Assembly (NCBI GenBank): GCA_023387135.1
Contig: JAEWIK010000093.1
Coordinates: forward strand, 1-10,360
Direction of reading: 5' to 3'
Length of the DNA: 10,360 bases
From: Actinomycetes bacterium
Lineage (GTDB): Bacteria > Actinomycetota > Actinomycetes > Propionibacteriales > Propionibacteriaceae
In this document: positions 1 through 8,383 of the stretch, piece by piece
Numbering within the stretch: position 1 is the stretch's first letter
How the letters are laid out: each line of letters opens with the position of its first letter
Translations under genes and position numbers: made by a program
Notes under the pieces: generated by a model
What the model saw: the letters and a program-made list of their open reading frames with translations, nothing else
Database searches by the model: none
Told to the model about the DNA's origin: nothing

Positions 1-1842
1 GACCCGATCTCGTCCAACGCCTACGCCACCCAGGAGATCCTGCTGGTGCTCGCCCTCGGCGGCGTCGGCCTCGTCACGCTCACCCCGTGGATCGCGCTGG
101 CCGTCATAGGCCTCCTGCTGCTGGTCACCGTCTCCTACCTGCAGACCTGCTTCGCCTACCCGACCGGCGGCGGCGCGTACGTGGTGAGCAAGGAGAACCT
201 CGGCCGCATCCCGTCGCTGATCGCCGCCGCAGCACTGCTGGTCGACTACGTGATGACCGTCGCGGTCTCGATCGCGTCGGCGGTGGAGAACTTCACCTCC
301 GCGTTCACCGAACTCCGCCCGTGGTCGGTGGCCCTGTGCCTGGGAGCGATCGCCGTCCTCACGGTGATGAACCTGCGCGGCGTCCGCGAGTCCGGAACCG
401 TCTTCGCCCTCCCCACCTACGGCTTCGTCCTCTCGGTCTACGCGCTGCTGGCAGCCGGCATCGTCAGGATCCTCAGCGGGCAGCCGCTGGTGGCGGAGTC
501 GGCGGGGTTCGGGCTGCACGCCGAGAGCACCACCGGCGCCGCGCTGCTCATCCTGCTGCTGCGGGCGTTCGCCTCCGGCTGCACGTCCCTGACGGGGGTC
601 GAGGCGGTGAGCAACGGCGTGCCCACCTTCCGTCCGCCGAAGAGCCGCAACGCCGGCATCACCCTGCTGCTCATGGCGGTGCTGTCGACCGGCATGATGG
701 CGGGCATCTCCCTGCTCGCCAGCCAGTCGGGCATCAAGCTGGCCGAGAACCCCGAGGACCTCGTCGGCGCGCCGGCGGGCTACGTCCAGCGGACAGTGCT
801 CGCGCAGTTGTCGGCCGCGGTCTTCGGCAACGACTCGGCGGGTTTCTTCATCGTGCAGGTCTTCACCGCGCTGATCCTCGCCATGGCCGCCAACACCGCC
901 TTCAACGGCTTCCCCATCCTCACCTCGATCCTCGCCCAGGACCGCTTCCTGCCCAAGCAACTGTCACGGCGGGGTGACCGGCTGGTGTTCTCCAACGGCA
1001 TCGTCATCCTGGCCGGCATCGCCGGAGCGCTCATCTGGGCTTTCGACGCCTCCACGACGAGGCTCATCCAGCTCTACATCGTCGGCGTCTTCGTCTCGTT
1101 CACTCTCAGCCAGTCGGGGATGGTCGTCCACTGGCTGCGCATCAGGCGCGGCAGGCGGGCTCCTCGCCACACCCTCGCGTCCCTCGTCCTCAACGCGGTC
1201 GGCGCGCTGGCGACGGCGCTCGTGCTCGTCATCGTGCTGGTGAGCAAGTTCACCCACGGAGCCTGGCTGGTGGTGGTGGCGATGCCGCTGCTGTGCTGGC
1301 TCATGCTGGGCATCAGTCGTCACTACAGCCACACGTCGCGGTCCCTGCGACCGCGCGCGGGCGGGATCACGCTGCCGAGCCGCATCCATGCTGTCGTCCT
1401 CGTGAGCCAGCTCAACGAGCCCGCCCTCAAGGCGCTCGCCTTCGCGCGCGCCATCCGTCCCTCCACCGTCACGGCCCTGCACGTCGACACCAGCTCGGTG
1501 CGCACCGCCAAGCTGCTGGACGACTGGGTGGAGCGAGAGATCCCTGTGCCCCTGACCGTGCTCTCGTCCGAGTACCGGGAGCTGACCTCCCCCGTCCTCG
1601 CCCACCTGCGGCAGATGTCGATCGGCCCGCGCGACGTCGTGGAGGTGTTCATCCCCGAGTACGTGGTGGGCCACTGGTGGGAGCAGGTGCTCCACAACAA
1701 CAGCGCGCTGCGCCTGAAGTCGCGCCTGCTGTTCATGCCGGGAGTCATGGTCACCTCGGTGCCCTACCAGCTCAGCTCTGCCGAGCAGTACGGGCTCGAC
1801 GGCCCGGGCACGGGCTCCACGCCGCTGCGCGTGGCAGGCTGA
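1..1842 (+). CDS. KimA/KUP-type APC-superfamily potassium permease (5' partial)
   Basis: This is probably a proton-coupled K+ symporter of the inner membrane. The frame is open from the first base, so roughly 35 N-terminal residues are missing and the true start lies outside the window; 613 residues are visible. They begin with the conserved DPISSNAY box, followed by YPTGGGAY, SKENLG, NLRG, TGVEAVSN (about 198-205), RGDRL and FTLSQ boxes, which match Bacillus KimA in order and spacing. Asp1, Tyr8, Thr198 and Glu201 appear to align with KimA Asp36, Tyr43, Thr230 and Glu233, recalled as lying in or near the ion site. About a dozen hydrophobic helices end near residue 437. A cytoplasmic USP-like C-terminal domain follows to residue 613, with the LHNNSALRLKSRL segment typical of KimA. 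In Bacillus, KimA is controlled by c-di-AMP; nothing here shows whether that holds. The kinase gene starts 5 bases after the stop, suggesting one operon. Many databases would label it only 'APC family permease', and an amino-acid substrate is not excluded. Confidence 0.88.
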   Translation, partial: DPISSNAYATQEILLVLALGGVGLVTLTPWIALAVIGLLLLVTVSYLQTCFAYPTGGGAYVVSKENLGRIPSLIAAAALLVDYVMTVAVSIASAVENFTSAFTELRPWSVALCLGAIAVLTVMNLRGVRESGTVFALPTYGFVLSVYALLAAGIVRILSGQPLVAESAGFGLHAESTTGAALLILLLRAFASGCTSLTGVEAVSNGVPTFRPPKSRNAGITLLLMAVLSTGMMAGISLLASQSGIKLAENPEDLVGAPAGYVQRTVLAQLSAAVFGNDSAGFFIVQVFTALILAMAANTAFNGFPILTSILAQDRFLPKQLSRRGDRLVFSNGIVILAGIAGALIWAFDASTTRLIQLYIVGVFVSFTLSQSGMVVHWLRIRRGRRAPRHTLASLVLNAVGALATALVLVIVLVSKFTHGAWLVVVAMPLLCWLMLGISRHYSHTSRSLRPRAGGITLPSRIHAVVLVSQLNEPALKALAFARAIRPSTVTALHVDTSSVRTAKLLDDWVEREIPVPLTVLSSEYRELTSPVLAHLRQMSIGPRDVVEVFIPEYVVGHWWEQVLHNNSALRLKSRLLFMPGVMVTSVPYQLSSAEQYGLDGPGTGSTPLRVAG

Positions 1843-1847
1843 GCGGT

Positions 1848-3236
1848 GTGAGCGTCATCACTGTCGGGTCGGCGGGCCCGGCGCTGACAGCCCTGTCCCG
1901 ATCCCGCCGCCTCACCGGCTTCGGCGTGGCGGCCGCCGGTGTCGTCGCCGTGACGGCGCTGCTGGTGCCGATCCGCGACAGCGTCGGCCTCGAGACTGTG
2001 CTGCTGCTGCAGGTCCTCATCTGCGTGGCGGCGTCGGCGGTCGGAGGGGTGGCGCCCGCCACCCTCGCGGCCGTCGCTGGTTTCCTCGCCGCCAACTACT
2101 TCTTCACTGCCCCGTACGGCACCCTCTTCGTCCAGCGCGAGAGCCAGGTGTGGGACCTCGTGGTGTTCCTGACTGTCGCCGTCGGCGTGGGGATCCTCGT
2201 CGAGGTCGGGGCCAGGCATCGCGCCCGCGCGGAACGCTCGCGCCTGGAGGCGGAGGCCGTCAGCGAACTCGGACGGCGTGAATACGGCGCCGACACAGTC
2301 GCCACGCTGCTGCACGACATCCACGACAACCTCGCCATGGAGCGGGTGGCGCTGCTGAGCGGCAGGTCAGAGGTGGTCGGCGTGGGGACGCCGGAGGCGT
2401 CGCGCGTCTCGGCGAGGATCCCCGCCGGCGGCGACCTCGAACTCGTCCTGTACGGGCCCGAACTGCTGGCCACCGATCCGCGCCTGCTGGAAGCACTCGG
2501 CACGACGGCGGGACGACTGTGGCGCAGCGAGCTCGTCGCCGCCGAGGCCGCGAAGGCCGAGGAACTCGCGCGCACCGACCAGTTGCGGGCCAGCCTGCTG
2601 GCGGCGGTGGGCCACGACCTCCGCACGCCGCTCGCCGCGGTCAAGGCGTCGGTGTCCACCCTCAGGCAGGACGACGTCGAGCTGGATCCCGCCGACACGC
2701 GCGAACTGCTCGGCGTCATCGAGACCAACGCCGACAGGCTCGGGCATCTCATCGCCAACCTGCTCGACATGAGCAGGCTGCAGGCGGGCGTCATGTCGGT
2801 CCACCTCGAACCCGTGGCGGTGGACGAGGTGCTGGAAGCCGCCCTCCGCAGGGCCGGGGAGAAGGTGGAGTTCGACCTCCCCGAGGACCTGCCGCTCGTG
2901 AGGGCCGACGCCGGGCTTCTGGAACGGGTCTTCGAGAACCTCGTCGACAACGCCGAGCGTCACCTGCCCGAGGACGGGAAGGTGCTGATCAGGGCCCGCA
3001 GCACGCAGGCAGGGGTCTCGGTGGCCGTCGTCGACGGCGGGCCGGGCATGCCCACGGCGCAGTTCGACGCCATGTTCCAGCCGTTCCAGCACTTCGACGA
3101 CCGCAGCCACGGCGGCGTCGGCCTCGGGCTCGCCATCGCGCGCGGGTTCGTCGAGGCGCAGGGCGGGACGATAGTCCCGAGCGAGACCCGGGGCGGCGGC
3201 CTCACCATGACTGTGACGCTGGAGGCGGCACGATGA
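1848..3236 (+). CDS. Short KdpD-like membrane sensor histidine kinase
   Basis: The 462-aa protein autophosphorylates on histidine and should pass phosphate to the KdpE next door. The GTG start at 1848 was chosen because it lies 5 bases after the permease stop; frame upstream of it is only the antisense or alternate reading of the permease gene. Four hydrophobic helices (about 26-120) carry the DUF4118 signature, including the ANYFFTAPYGTLFV stretch near 81-94. A basic linker and weak GAF-like region (about 121-235) follow. The HisKA domain has the phosphoacceptor His256 in GHDLRTPL. The ATPase domain has an N box at 363-372 (ENLVDNAERH), a G1 box at 396-400 (DGGPG) and a G2 box at 422-428. 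Full KdpD proteins are about 850-900 aa and begin with a KdpD domain (Walker A) plus a USP domain; both are absent here. The signal sensed therefore cannot be assumed to be identical to that of E. coli KdpD. The gene overlaps the next one by 4 bases. Confidence 0.9.
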   Translation: MSVITVGSAGPALTALSRSRRLTGFGVAAAGVVAVTALLVPIRDSVGLETVLLLQVLICVAASAVGGVAPATLAAVAGFLAANYFFTAPYGTLFVQRESQVWDLVVFLTVAVGVGILVEVGARHRARAERSRLEAEAVSELGRREYGADTVATLLHDIHDNLAMERVALLSGRSEVVGVGTPEASRVSARIPAGGDLELVLYGPELLATDPRLLEALGTTAGRLWRSELVAAEAAKAEELARTDQLRASLLAAVGHDLRTPLAAVKASVSTLRQDDVELDPADTRELLGVIETNADRLGHLIANLLDMSRLQAGVMSVHLEPVAVDEVLEAALRRAGEKVEFDLPEDLPLVRADAGLLERVFENLVDNAERHLPEDGKVLIRARSTQAGVSVAVVDGGPGMPTAQFDAMFQPFQHFDDRSHGGVGLGLAIARGFVEAQGGTIVPSETRGGGLTMTVTLEAAR

Positions 3237-3913
3237 GCCGCGTGCTGGTGGTCGAGGACGATCCCGCGCTGCGCCGCGCGCTCGCCATCACGCTGCAGTC
3301 CCGGGGGTATGAGGTGACCGGCGTGGGCGACGGACGCTCGGCCCTGCGCGAGGCGGCGGGGCCGCCCTTCGACCTGGTGATCCTCGATCTCGGCCTGCCC
3401 GACCTCGACGGCACCGACGTCATCGCCGCGCTGCGCGGCTGGTCGCAGGTGCCGATCATCGTCCTGTCGGCCAGGGACACCCAGGCCCAGAAGGTGAGCG
3501 CCCTCGACGCGGGCGCCGACGACTACGTCACCAAACCCTTCGGCATGGGCGAGTTGCTGGCGCGCATCCGGGTCTCGCTGCGGCGGTCCGAACCGTCGGA
3601 GAGTGTCGCGGGGGCGGTCGTCGAGACCGGAGCCTTCTCGATCGACCTGGCGGCCAAGCGGGCGTGGAAGGCGGGCGCCGAGGTGCGGCTCACCCCGACC
3701 GAATGGCACCTCGTCGAGGCGCTGGTCAGGCGTCCCGGCCTCCTCGTGCCCGGCCAGCAACTGCTCGCCGAGGTGTGGGGCCCCCGGTACGAGAAGGAGA
3801 CCAACTACCTGCGCGTCTACTTCGCACAGATCCGCCGCAAGCTGGAGGACGACCCGAGCCGTCCAGTGCACTTCATCACCGAACCGGGGCTGGGCTACCG
3901 GTTCCAGCCCTGA
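3233..3913 (+). CDS. kdpE: KdpE-family response regulator
   Basis: This 226-aa DNA-binding response regulator belongs to the OmpR/KdpE class. The receiver domain has the acidic pair Asp9/Asp10, the phospho-acceptor Asp52 in LDLGLPD, Ser79 in the LSA box and Lys101 in KPFG. A winged-helix output domain follows from about residue 128, with LTPTEW, EVWGP, NYLRVY and the terminal ITEPGLGYRF box. The GLPD, WSQVPIIVLSAR, AGADDY and PRYEKETNYLRVY regions match E. coli KdpE closely throughout. The ATG start overlaps the kinase stop in an ATGA arrangement, so translation is probably coupled. KdpE classically activates kdpFABC, but no such genes are in the window. The adjacent permease gene is the nearest candidate target, by position only. 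Confidence 0.93.
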   Translation: MSRVLVVEDDPALRRALAITLQSRGYEVTGVGDGRSALREAAGPPFDLVILDLGLPDLDGTDVIAALRGWSQVPIIVLSARDTQAQKVSALDAGADDYVTKPFGMGELLARIRVSLRRSEPSESVAGAVVETGAFSIDLAAKRAWKAGAEVRLTPTEWHLVEALVRRPGLLVPGQQLLAEVWGPRYEKETNYLRVYFAQIRRKLEDDPSRPVHFITEPGLGYRFQP

Positions 3914-4028
3914 GGGTCGCCACCGCCGCACGCTGACGAGCCTCGCGGACGCGGCGCCCGCCGGCGCGACAGTCACTTCCCGGCCACGCCTCCCCTCGGC
4001 GTCGTGAATGGGGTTGACTGGGCGGACG

Positions 4029-4035
4029 AAGGAGG
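4029..4035 (+). promoter_or_regulatory. Strong Shine-Dalgarno for the FAD/Fe-S dehydrogenase
   Basis: AAGGAGG sits 6 bases before the ATG at 4042. It fixes that codon as the start over other in-frame options. It is the strongest start signal in the chromosomal part of the window. Confidence 0.85.
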
Positions 4036-4041
4036 CTGCTC

Positions 4042-6822
4042 ATGCAGGAGGTCGGCGGATACCTCGACACCGATGCGCTGACGCGCGCGCTCTACTCCAG
4101 CGATGCCTCCCTCTACAGGATCACGCCCGCGGGAGTCTGCCGCCCGCGGGACGCCAGCGAACTGGAGGACGTGCTGGCCGCGAGCTTCGCCGGACGCGTC
4201 CCCGTGACGATGCGGGGAGCCGGGACGTCCTGCGCGGGCAACGCCATCGGGCCGGGCGCAGTGGTCGACGTCGGCCGCCACCTCGACACCATCCACGCCA
4301 TCGACCCCGAGGCCCGCACCGCAAGCGTCGACCCCGGGGTCGTCCACTCGCGCCTGCAGGCGGCGGCAGCGCCCTACGGCCTCCGGTTCGGCCCGGACCC
4401 CTCGACGTCCAACCGCTGCACGATCGGCGGCATGATCGGCAACAACGCCTGCGGGCCGCGCGCGCTCGGCTTCGGCCGCACCGCCGACAACGTCATCGCG
4501 CTGAGCGTCATCACCGGCACCGGCGAGAAGCTCGACCTCGACTCCCGCGACGACCTCCGCGACCATCCGTCACCCACGCTGCGGCGGCTGCGCGGCCTCG
4601 TCGAGGAGAACCTCGGGGTCATCAGGACCGAGTTCGCCGGGTTCTCCAGGCAGCTCTCCGGCTACAGCCTGGAACACCTGCTGCCGGAGAACCGCTTCAA
4701 CGTCGCGCGCTTCCTCGCCGGCACCGAGGGCACTCTCGCCGTCACCACGCGCGCGGTGCTGCGGCTCGTCCCCGACCCCGCCCACACCGTGATGATCGCC
4801 CTCGGGTATCGCGGCATGCCCGAGGCGGCCGACGACCTGCTGCACCTGCTGGGATTCCGCCCGGTGGCGTGCGAGGGCTTCGACTCCCGGATCGTCGAGG
4901 TCGCCGCGAACAGGCAGGGGGCCGACCCCGTCCCCCAGCTTCCCGGTGGGGAAGGTTGGCTGTTCCTCGAGCTCGCCGGCGAATCCTCGGACGAACTGCT
5001 CGCCAGGGCCGAGGCGCTGGTGGCGGCGGCAGGCGGCGTCGACGCACGGATCGTGACAGACCCCGCCGAGGCGGCCAGGCTCTGGCGAATCCGGGCCGAC
5101 GGCGCGGGGCTCGCCGCCCTCGCCCTCGACGCCCCGGCGCACGCCGGGTGGGAGGACGCCGCCGTGCCGCCGTCCGAACTCGCCGGTTACCTCCGGGACT
5201 TCGACGAACTGCTGGCCGCCCACGGCCTGCACGCGCTGCCGTACGGCCACTTCGGCGAGGGCTGCGTCCACGCGCGCATCGACTTCCCCTTCGACTCCGC
5301 CGACGGCGCGGGCGCTTACCGGCGTTTCGTCACCGACGCGGCCCGGCTCGTCGGGCGCTACCACGGTTCGCTCTCGGGCGAACACGGCGACGGACGGGCG
5401 CGCTCGGAGCTGCTGCCCCACATGTACTCGCCGGCGGCGCTGCGCCTGTTCGCCGCCGTCAAGCACCTCTTCGACCCCGACAACCTGCTCAACCCCGGGG
5501 TGCTCGTCGACCCCGAACCGCTGGGCTCCCACCTCAGGCTCGTCGAGGTGCGGGACGCCGGGCTGACGCTCCACCACCCGGACTTCTCGGCCGACGCCCA
5601 CAAGTGCAACGGCGTGGGACGGTGTGTGGCCCCGGTCGGCGCGGCCACCGACGTCATGTGTCCGTCCTACCGCGCCACCCGCGAGGAGAAGGACTCCACC
5701 CGCGGCCGCGCGCGCGTGCTGCAGGAGATGCTCAACGGCAGCACGATCACCGGCGGCTTCAGGTCGCCCGAGGTGATGGCCGCCCTCGACCTCTGCCTGG
5801 CCTGCAAGGGGTGCTTCAGCGAGTGTCCGTCCGGCGTCGACCTCGCCGACCTGAAGTCACGCACCCTCCACGAGGCATTCGCGGGCCGGCTCCGTCCCCG
5901 GTCTCACTACTCGCTCGGCTCGCTGCCGCGCTGGGGACGGCTCGTCACGGCCGTCCCGCTGCTCGCGCGGCTGGCGAACCTCGCGATGACGCTGCCGGGG
6001 TCGAAACACCTGCTCGGCTGGATGGCGGGGGTCGACCAGCGCAGGCCCCTGCCGGCCTTCGCTCGCCGCCCGGCCCGGAAACGCCTCGCGGCGCCGCCGC
6101 GATCGACGGGGACGCCGGTGGCCCTGTGGGTGGACTCCTTCAGCGACTGTTTCGAAGGGACTCACCTGCCGGCTCTGATCGCCGTGCTGGAACGCGCCGG
6201 CTACGCTCCCGAGGTCATCTCCGAGCCCGCGTGCTGCGGGCTCACCTGGATCACCACCGGCCAACGCGACGAGGCGGCCCGACGGCTGGCGGGCGCGCTC
6301 GACGTGCTGGCCCCGTACGCCGAGCGGGGCATTCCCGTCGTCGGCGTGGAACCGTCCTGCCTGGCGGTCTGGCGTGGCGACGCCGCGTCCCTCGTCGACG
6401 ACCCGCGGCTGGCATCGGTGGCGGCCAACCTCCACACGCTCGCTGAACTGCTCCGTCGATCCCCCGGCTTCGTCGCGCCCGACCTGCGGGGGCACCGCAT
6501 CGTCGTGCAGCCGCACTGCCACCACGCCTCGGTGCTCGGCTGGGAGGCTGACGCCGAACTCCTTGCCCGCACGGGGGCCGAGGTCGTCACCCTCGGGGGC
6601 TGCTGCGGGCTCGCCGGCAACTTCGGCGTCGAGGCAGGCCACTACGACGTGAGCGTCGCCATCGCCGAGGACCAACTGCTGCCCGCCCTCCGTGCCGCCG
6701 GGCCGGAGGCGATAGTCCTCGCCGACGGCTTCTCGTGCAGGAAGCAGATCTCCGACCTCGCCGCGCGCGACGCCCGCACGCTCGCCGAACTGCTCTGCTC
6801 CCACCGGCCGGCCGCGCGTTAG
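4042..6822 (+). CDS. FAD and Fe-S dehydrogenase of the D-lactate / D-2-hydroxyglutarate type
   Basis: The 926-aa flavoprotein probably oxidises a D-2-hydroxyacid and passes electrons through Fe-S centres to an acceptor at the membrane. An FAD_binding_4 domain (about 30-240) carries RGAGTS (58-63), DPSTSNRCTIGGMIGNNACG (119-138) and GTEGT. An FAD-oxidase C domain (about 260-490) carries GHFGEGC (402-408) and GEHGDGR (446-452), whose histidines typify substrate and flavin sites. Fe-S ligands follow: Cys522, Cys528 and Cys540, then a CLACKGCFSECP motif at Cys585, 588, 591 and 595. The C-terminal third has two CCG boxes (Cys731-732 and Cys854-855) and a PHCHH motif, as in GlpC/LutA-like subunits. 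Length fits single-chain relatives such as E. coli YdiJ (a D-2-hydroxyglutarate dehydrogenase) and the D-lactate dehydrogenase Dld types. The substrate cannot be chosen from sequence alone. The gene is separated by 128 bases from kdpE and appears to be its own unit. Confidence 0.93.
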   Translation: MQEVGGYLDTDALTRALYSSDASLYRITPAGVCRPRDASELEDVLAASFAGRVPVTMRGAGTSCAGNAIGPGAVVDVGRHLDTIHAIDPEARTASVDPGVVHSRLQAAAAPYGLRFGPDPSTSNRCTIGGMIGNNACGPRALGFGRTADNVIALSVITGTGEKLDLDSRDDLRDHPSPTLRRLRGLVEENLGVIRTEFAGFSRQLSGYSLEHLLPENRFNVARFLAGTEGTLAVTTRAVLRLVPDPAHTVMIALGYRGMPEAADDLLHLLGFRPVACEGFDSRIVEVAANRQGADPVPQLPGGEGWLFLELAGESSDELLARAEALVAAAGGVDARIVTDPAEAARLWRIRADGAGLAALALDAPAHAGWEDAAVPPSELAGYLRDFDELLAAHGLHALPYGHFGEGCVHARIDFPFDSADGAGAYRRFVTDAARLVGRYHGSLSGEHGDGRARSELLPHMYSPAALRLFAAVKHLFDPDNLLNPGVLVDPEPLGSHLRLVEVRDAGLTLHHPDFSADAHKCNGVGRCVAPVGAATDVMCPSYRATREEKDSTRGRARVLQEMLNGSTITGGFRSPEVMAALDLCLACKGCFSECPSGVDLADLKSRTLHEAFAGRLRPRSHYSLGSLPRWGRLVTAVPLLARLANLAMTLPGSKHLLGWMAGVDQRRPLPAFARRPARKRLAAPPRSTGTPVALWVDSFSDCFEGTHLPALIAVLERAGYAPEVISEPACCGLTWITTGQRDEAARRLAGALDVLAPYAERGIPVVGVEPSCLAVWRGDAASLVDDPRLASVAANLHTLAELLRRSPGFVAPDLRGHRIVVQPHCHHASVLGWEADAELLARTGAEVVTLGGCCGLAGNFGVEAGHYDVSVAIAEDQLLPALRAAGPEAIVLADGFSCRKQISDLAARDARTLAELLCSHRPAAR

Positions 6823-6991
6823 GGCGCTGCCGTCGCAACGTCGGCCTGCCTACCCCGACACCGCCAGGCATCCGCGTCGCGCTCGTCCGTGGAGGCGATA
6901 GCGTGGAACCGATCCGGCCCGCCGGCACGGGACTCTCCCCCGTCACTCGGCGTTCAGGGAGCTCTCGCTGCCGGGTCGACGGGTTCGCGCT

Positions 6992-6996
6992 AGGAG
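6992..6996 (+). promoter_or_regulatory. Ribosome binding site of the DUF89 gene
   Basis: AGGAG lies 6 bases before the ATG at 7003. It supports that start, which also puts the CxxC motif at residues 7-10 as expected for the family's N terminus. Confidence 0.7.
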
Positions 6997-7002
6997 TTCG
7001 CC

Positions 7003-7908
7003 ATGGAGTTGTTCCTCGACTGTCTTCCCTGCCTGCTGCGACAGTCGCTGGAGGCGGCGCGGCTGGTCACCGACGACGAGGACGTCCAGGCGCGCATCCT
7101 CGAGCAGAGCCTCACGACGCTGACCGGCCATGCGAGCTTCTCCTGCGCGCCCGCGCTGGCACAGGACATCCACGCGATCATCCGTCACGCCACCGGGGAG
7201 GCCGACCCGTACCGCGACATCAAGCGGCGGGACATGGAGGCGGCGCGCGACCTGCTGCCGCTCGTGTCGGGGTACGTGGGCACTGGCGAGGGTGCCCTGC
7301 TGCGGGCCCTGAAGGTGGCGGCGACCGGCAACCTGATGGATTCGGCGCTGCTCATCGACCTCGACATCACGGCGTGCATCGAGCAGGAACTGGAACGGCA
7401 GTTCGCCAGGTGCGACCTCGGCCCGCTGGCCGACGACCTGGCGGACGCGAACACCGTCCTCATCATCGGCGACAACGCCGGCGAGGCAGTCTTCGACACA
7501 GTGCTGGCAGGGCTGCTGGCACGCGACCACGAGGTGGTCTTCGCCGTCCGGGACGCCCCGATCATCAACGACGTCACGGCCCGTGAGGCGACCGCCGTCG
7601 GCATGGACGCCGTCGCCAGGGTGGTCTCGACGGGCTGCCGCGCCCCCGGGACGATCCTGGACTCGTGCACCGACGAGTTCCGCGAGTTGTTCGAGAGCGC
7701 TGACGTCGTGATCAGCAAGGGCCAGGGCAACTTCGAGGCGCTCGCCGGCTGCGGACGTCCTGTGTACTTCCTGCTGAAGGCGAAGTGCTCGAAGGTGGCC
7801 CGTTTCCTGGGCGTGGACCTCGGCGATTCCGTGCTCGCCCTGATGGAACCCGCGGCGGACGTCGCGGCCCGGACGCTCGACCTCGCCGAGCCGGCGACCC
7901 TCCGCTGA
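7003..7908 (+). CDS. DUF89/ARMT1-like metal-dependent phosphatase
   Basis: The 301-aa cytoplasmic protein belongs to the DUF89 (ARMT1-like) family. Relatives are metal-dependent phosphatases thought to remove damaged or unwanted sugar and cofactor phosphates. The N-terminal helical part contains Cys7-x-x-Cys10 and Gln14, the signature of the prokaryotic short DUF89 group. The Rossmann-like core shows IGDNAGEAVFD (about 155-165), where the Asp-Asn pair at 157-158 should bind metal, then IINDVT (187-192) and ISKGQGNFE (237-245). Length is normal for the short bacterial/archaeal members. A 180-base gap separates it from the dehydrogenase gene upstream. The natural substrate is unknown, and 'protein-glutamate methyltransferase', from the human ARMT1 name, should not be transferred. 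Confidence 0.9.
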   Translation: MELFLDCLPCLLRQSLEAARLVTDDEDVQARILEQSLTTLTGHASFSCAPALAQDIHAIIRHATGEADPYRDIKRRDMEAARDLLPLVSGYVGTGEGALLRALKVAATGNLMDSALLIDLDITACIEQELERQFARCDLGPLADDLADANTVLIIGDNAGEAVFDTVLAGLLARDHEVVFAVRDAPIINDVTAREATAVGMDAVARVVSTGCRAPGTILDSCTDEFRELFESADVVISKGQGNFEALAGCGRPVYFLLKAKCSKVARFLGVDLGDSVLALMEPAADVAARTLDLAEPATLR

Positions 7909-7911
7909 CCA

Positions 7912-7930
7912 CCGGCGCGTCAGGCGCCGG
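7912..7930. terminator. GC hairpin between convergent stop codons
   Basis: CCGGCGC (7912-7918) pairs perfectly with GCGCCGG (7924-7930) around a 5-base loop. It lies just after the DUF89 stop and covers the stop and last codons of the convergent VOC gene. There is no U tract on either side, so it would act as a GC-type or barrier terminator at best. Confidence 0.45.
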
Positions 7931-8345
7931 GGGCCCCTCCTGGAGGCAGCGCCGTGACCATCCAGTTGATGCCGAACCTGTCACGCAACGACCCGTGCGC
8001 GGCGGCGAAGAACGACGGCGCCAGCGGCTGGTAGACCTCACCGCCCTCGGCGAGAACGTCCCACGCCCGCCGCACGAGCGCCTCGTCGACCGTCGTGATC
8101 GAGACGAACTGGCTGTTGCCGACCTGTCGCGGCCCCAGGGTGTCGGCGCACATGAGTTCCTCGTCACCGATGCGCAGCCGGGAGTGAAGCACCAGCCCCT
8201 TGTCGGCCTCGGCGACCGGGATGTCGGGGTTGGCAGGCATGTCGCCGTACCGCGACACCTCGGCGACCTCGGCCCCGAACGCTCTCGTGTACGTCTCCAG
8301 CGCTTGCTCGCACTCCCTGGCGAACAGCAAGTAGTGACCCAACAT
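7920..8345 (-). CDS. PhnB-like VOC-family protein
   Basis: This 141-aa cytoplasmic protein has the vicinal oxygen chelate fold of the PhnB-like group (often misnamed 3-demethylubiquinone methyltransferase or glyoxalase). It shows the typical order of boxes: an N-terminal strand with LLFARECEQALETYTRAFG, then RYGDMP (32-37), a LHSRLRIGDEELMCAD segment (53-68), a GNSQFVSI strand (76-83), LAEGGEVYQPL (98-108) and the closing DRFGINWMV (122-130). Members are found across bacteria, and no activity is established for most of them. The ATG has a GAGGGAG ribosome site about 5 bases upstream. The gene is single, converging on the DUF89 gene with 11 bases between stops. The C-terminal GGAPGA tail is encoded within the GC hairpin. 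Confidence 0.88.
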   Translation of the reverse strand: MLGHYLLFARECEQALETYTRAFGAEVAEVSRYGDMPANPDIPVAEADKGLVLHSRLRIGDEELMCADTLGPRQVGNSQFVSITTVDEALVRRAWDVLAEGGEVYQPLAPSFFAAAHGSLRDRFGINWMVTALPPGGAPGA

Positions 8346-8383
8346 GGCGACTCCCTCGGCTTCCCTGTGGACGCTGTCGCTTC

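Noticed and set aside
3954..3967. Possible hairpin after kdpE (GCGCC with GGCGC around a 4-base loop).
   Set aside because: Only 5 bp with no T tract; such short GC stems are expected by chance at this base composition.
4014..4019. TTGACT resembling a -35 box before the dehydrogenase gene.
   Set aside because: The matching -10 would fall on the ribosome site and start codon, with no TATAAT-like sequence there.
4008..6446. An 812-codon open frame on the + strand, offset from the dehydrogenase gene.
   Set aside because: It is an arginine/proline-rich alternate reading of high-GC coding DNA, without recognisable motifs; the other frame has full FAD and Fe-S signatures and a perfect ribosome site.
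6899..6904. TAGCGT as a -10 box for the DUF89 gene.
   Set aside because: It fits only the loose TANNNT pattern and has no -35 partner, so it is not separable from background.
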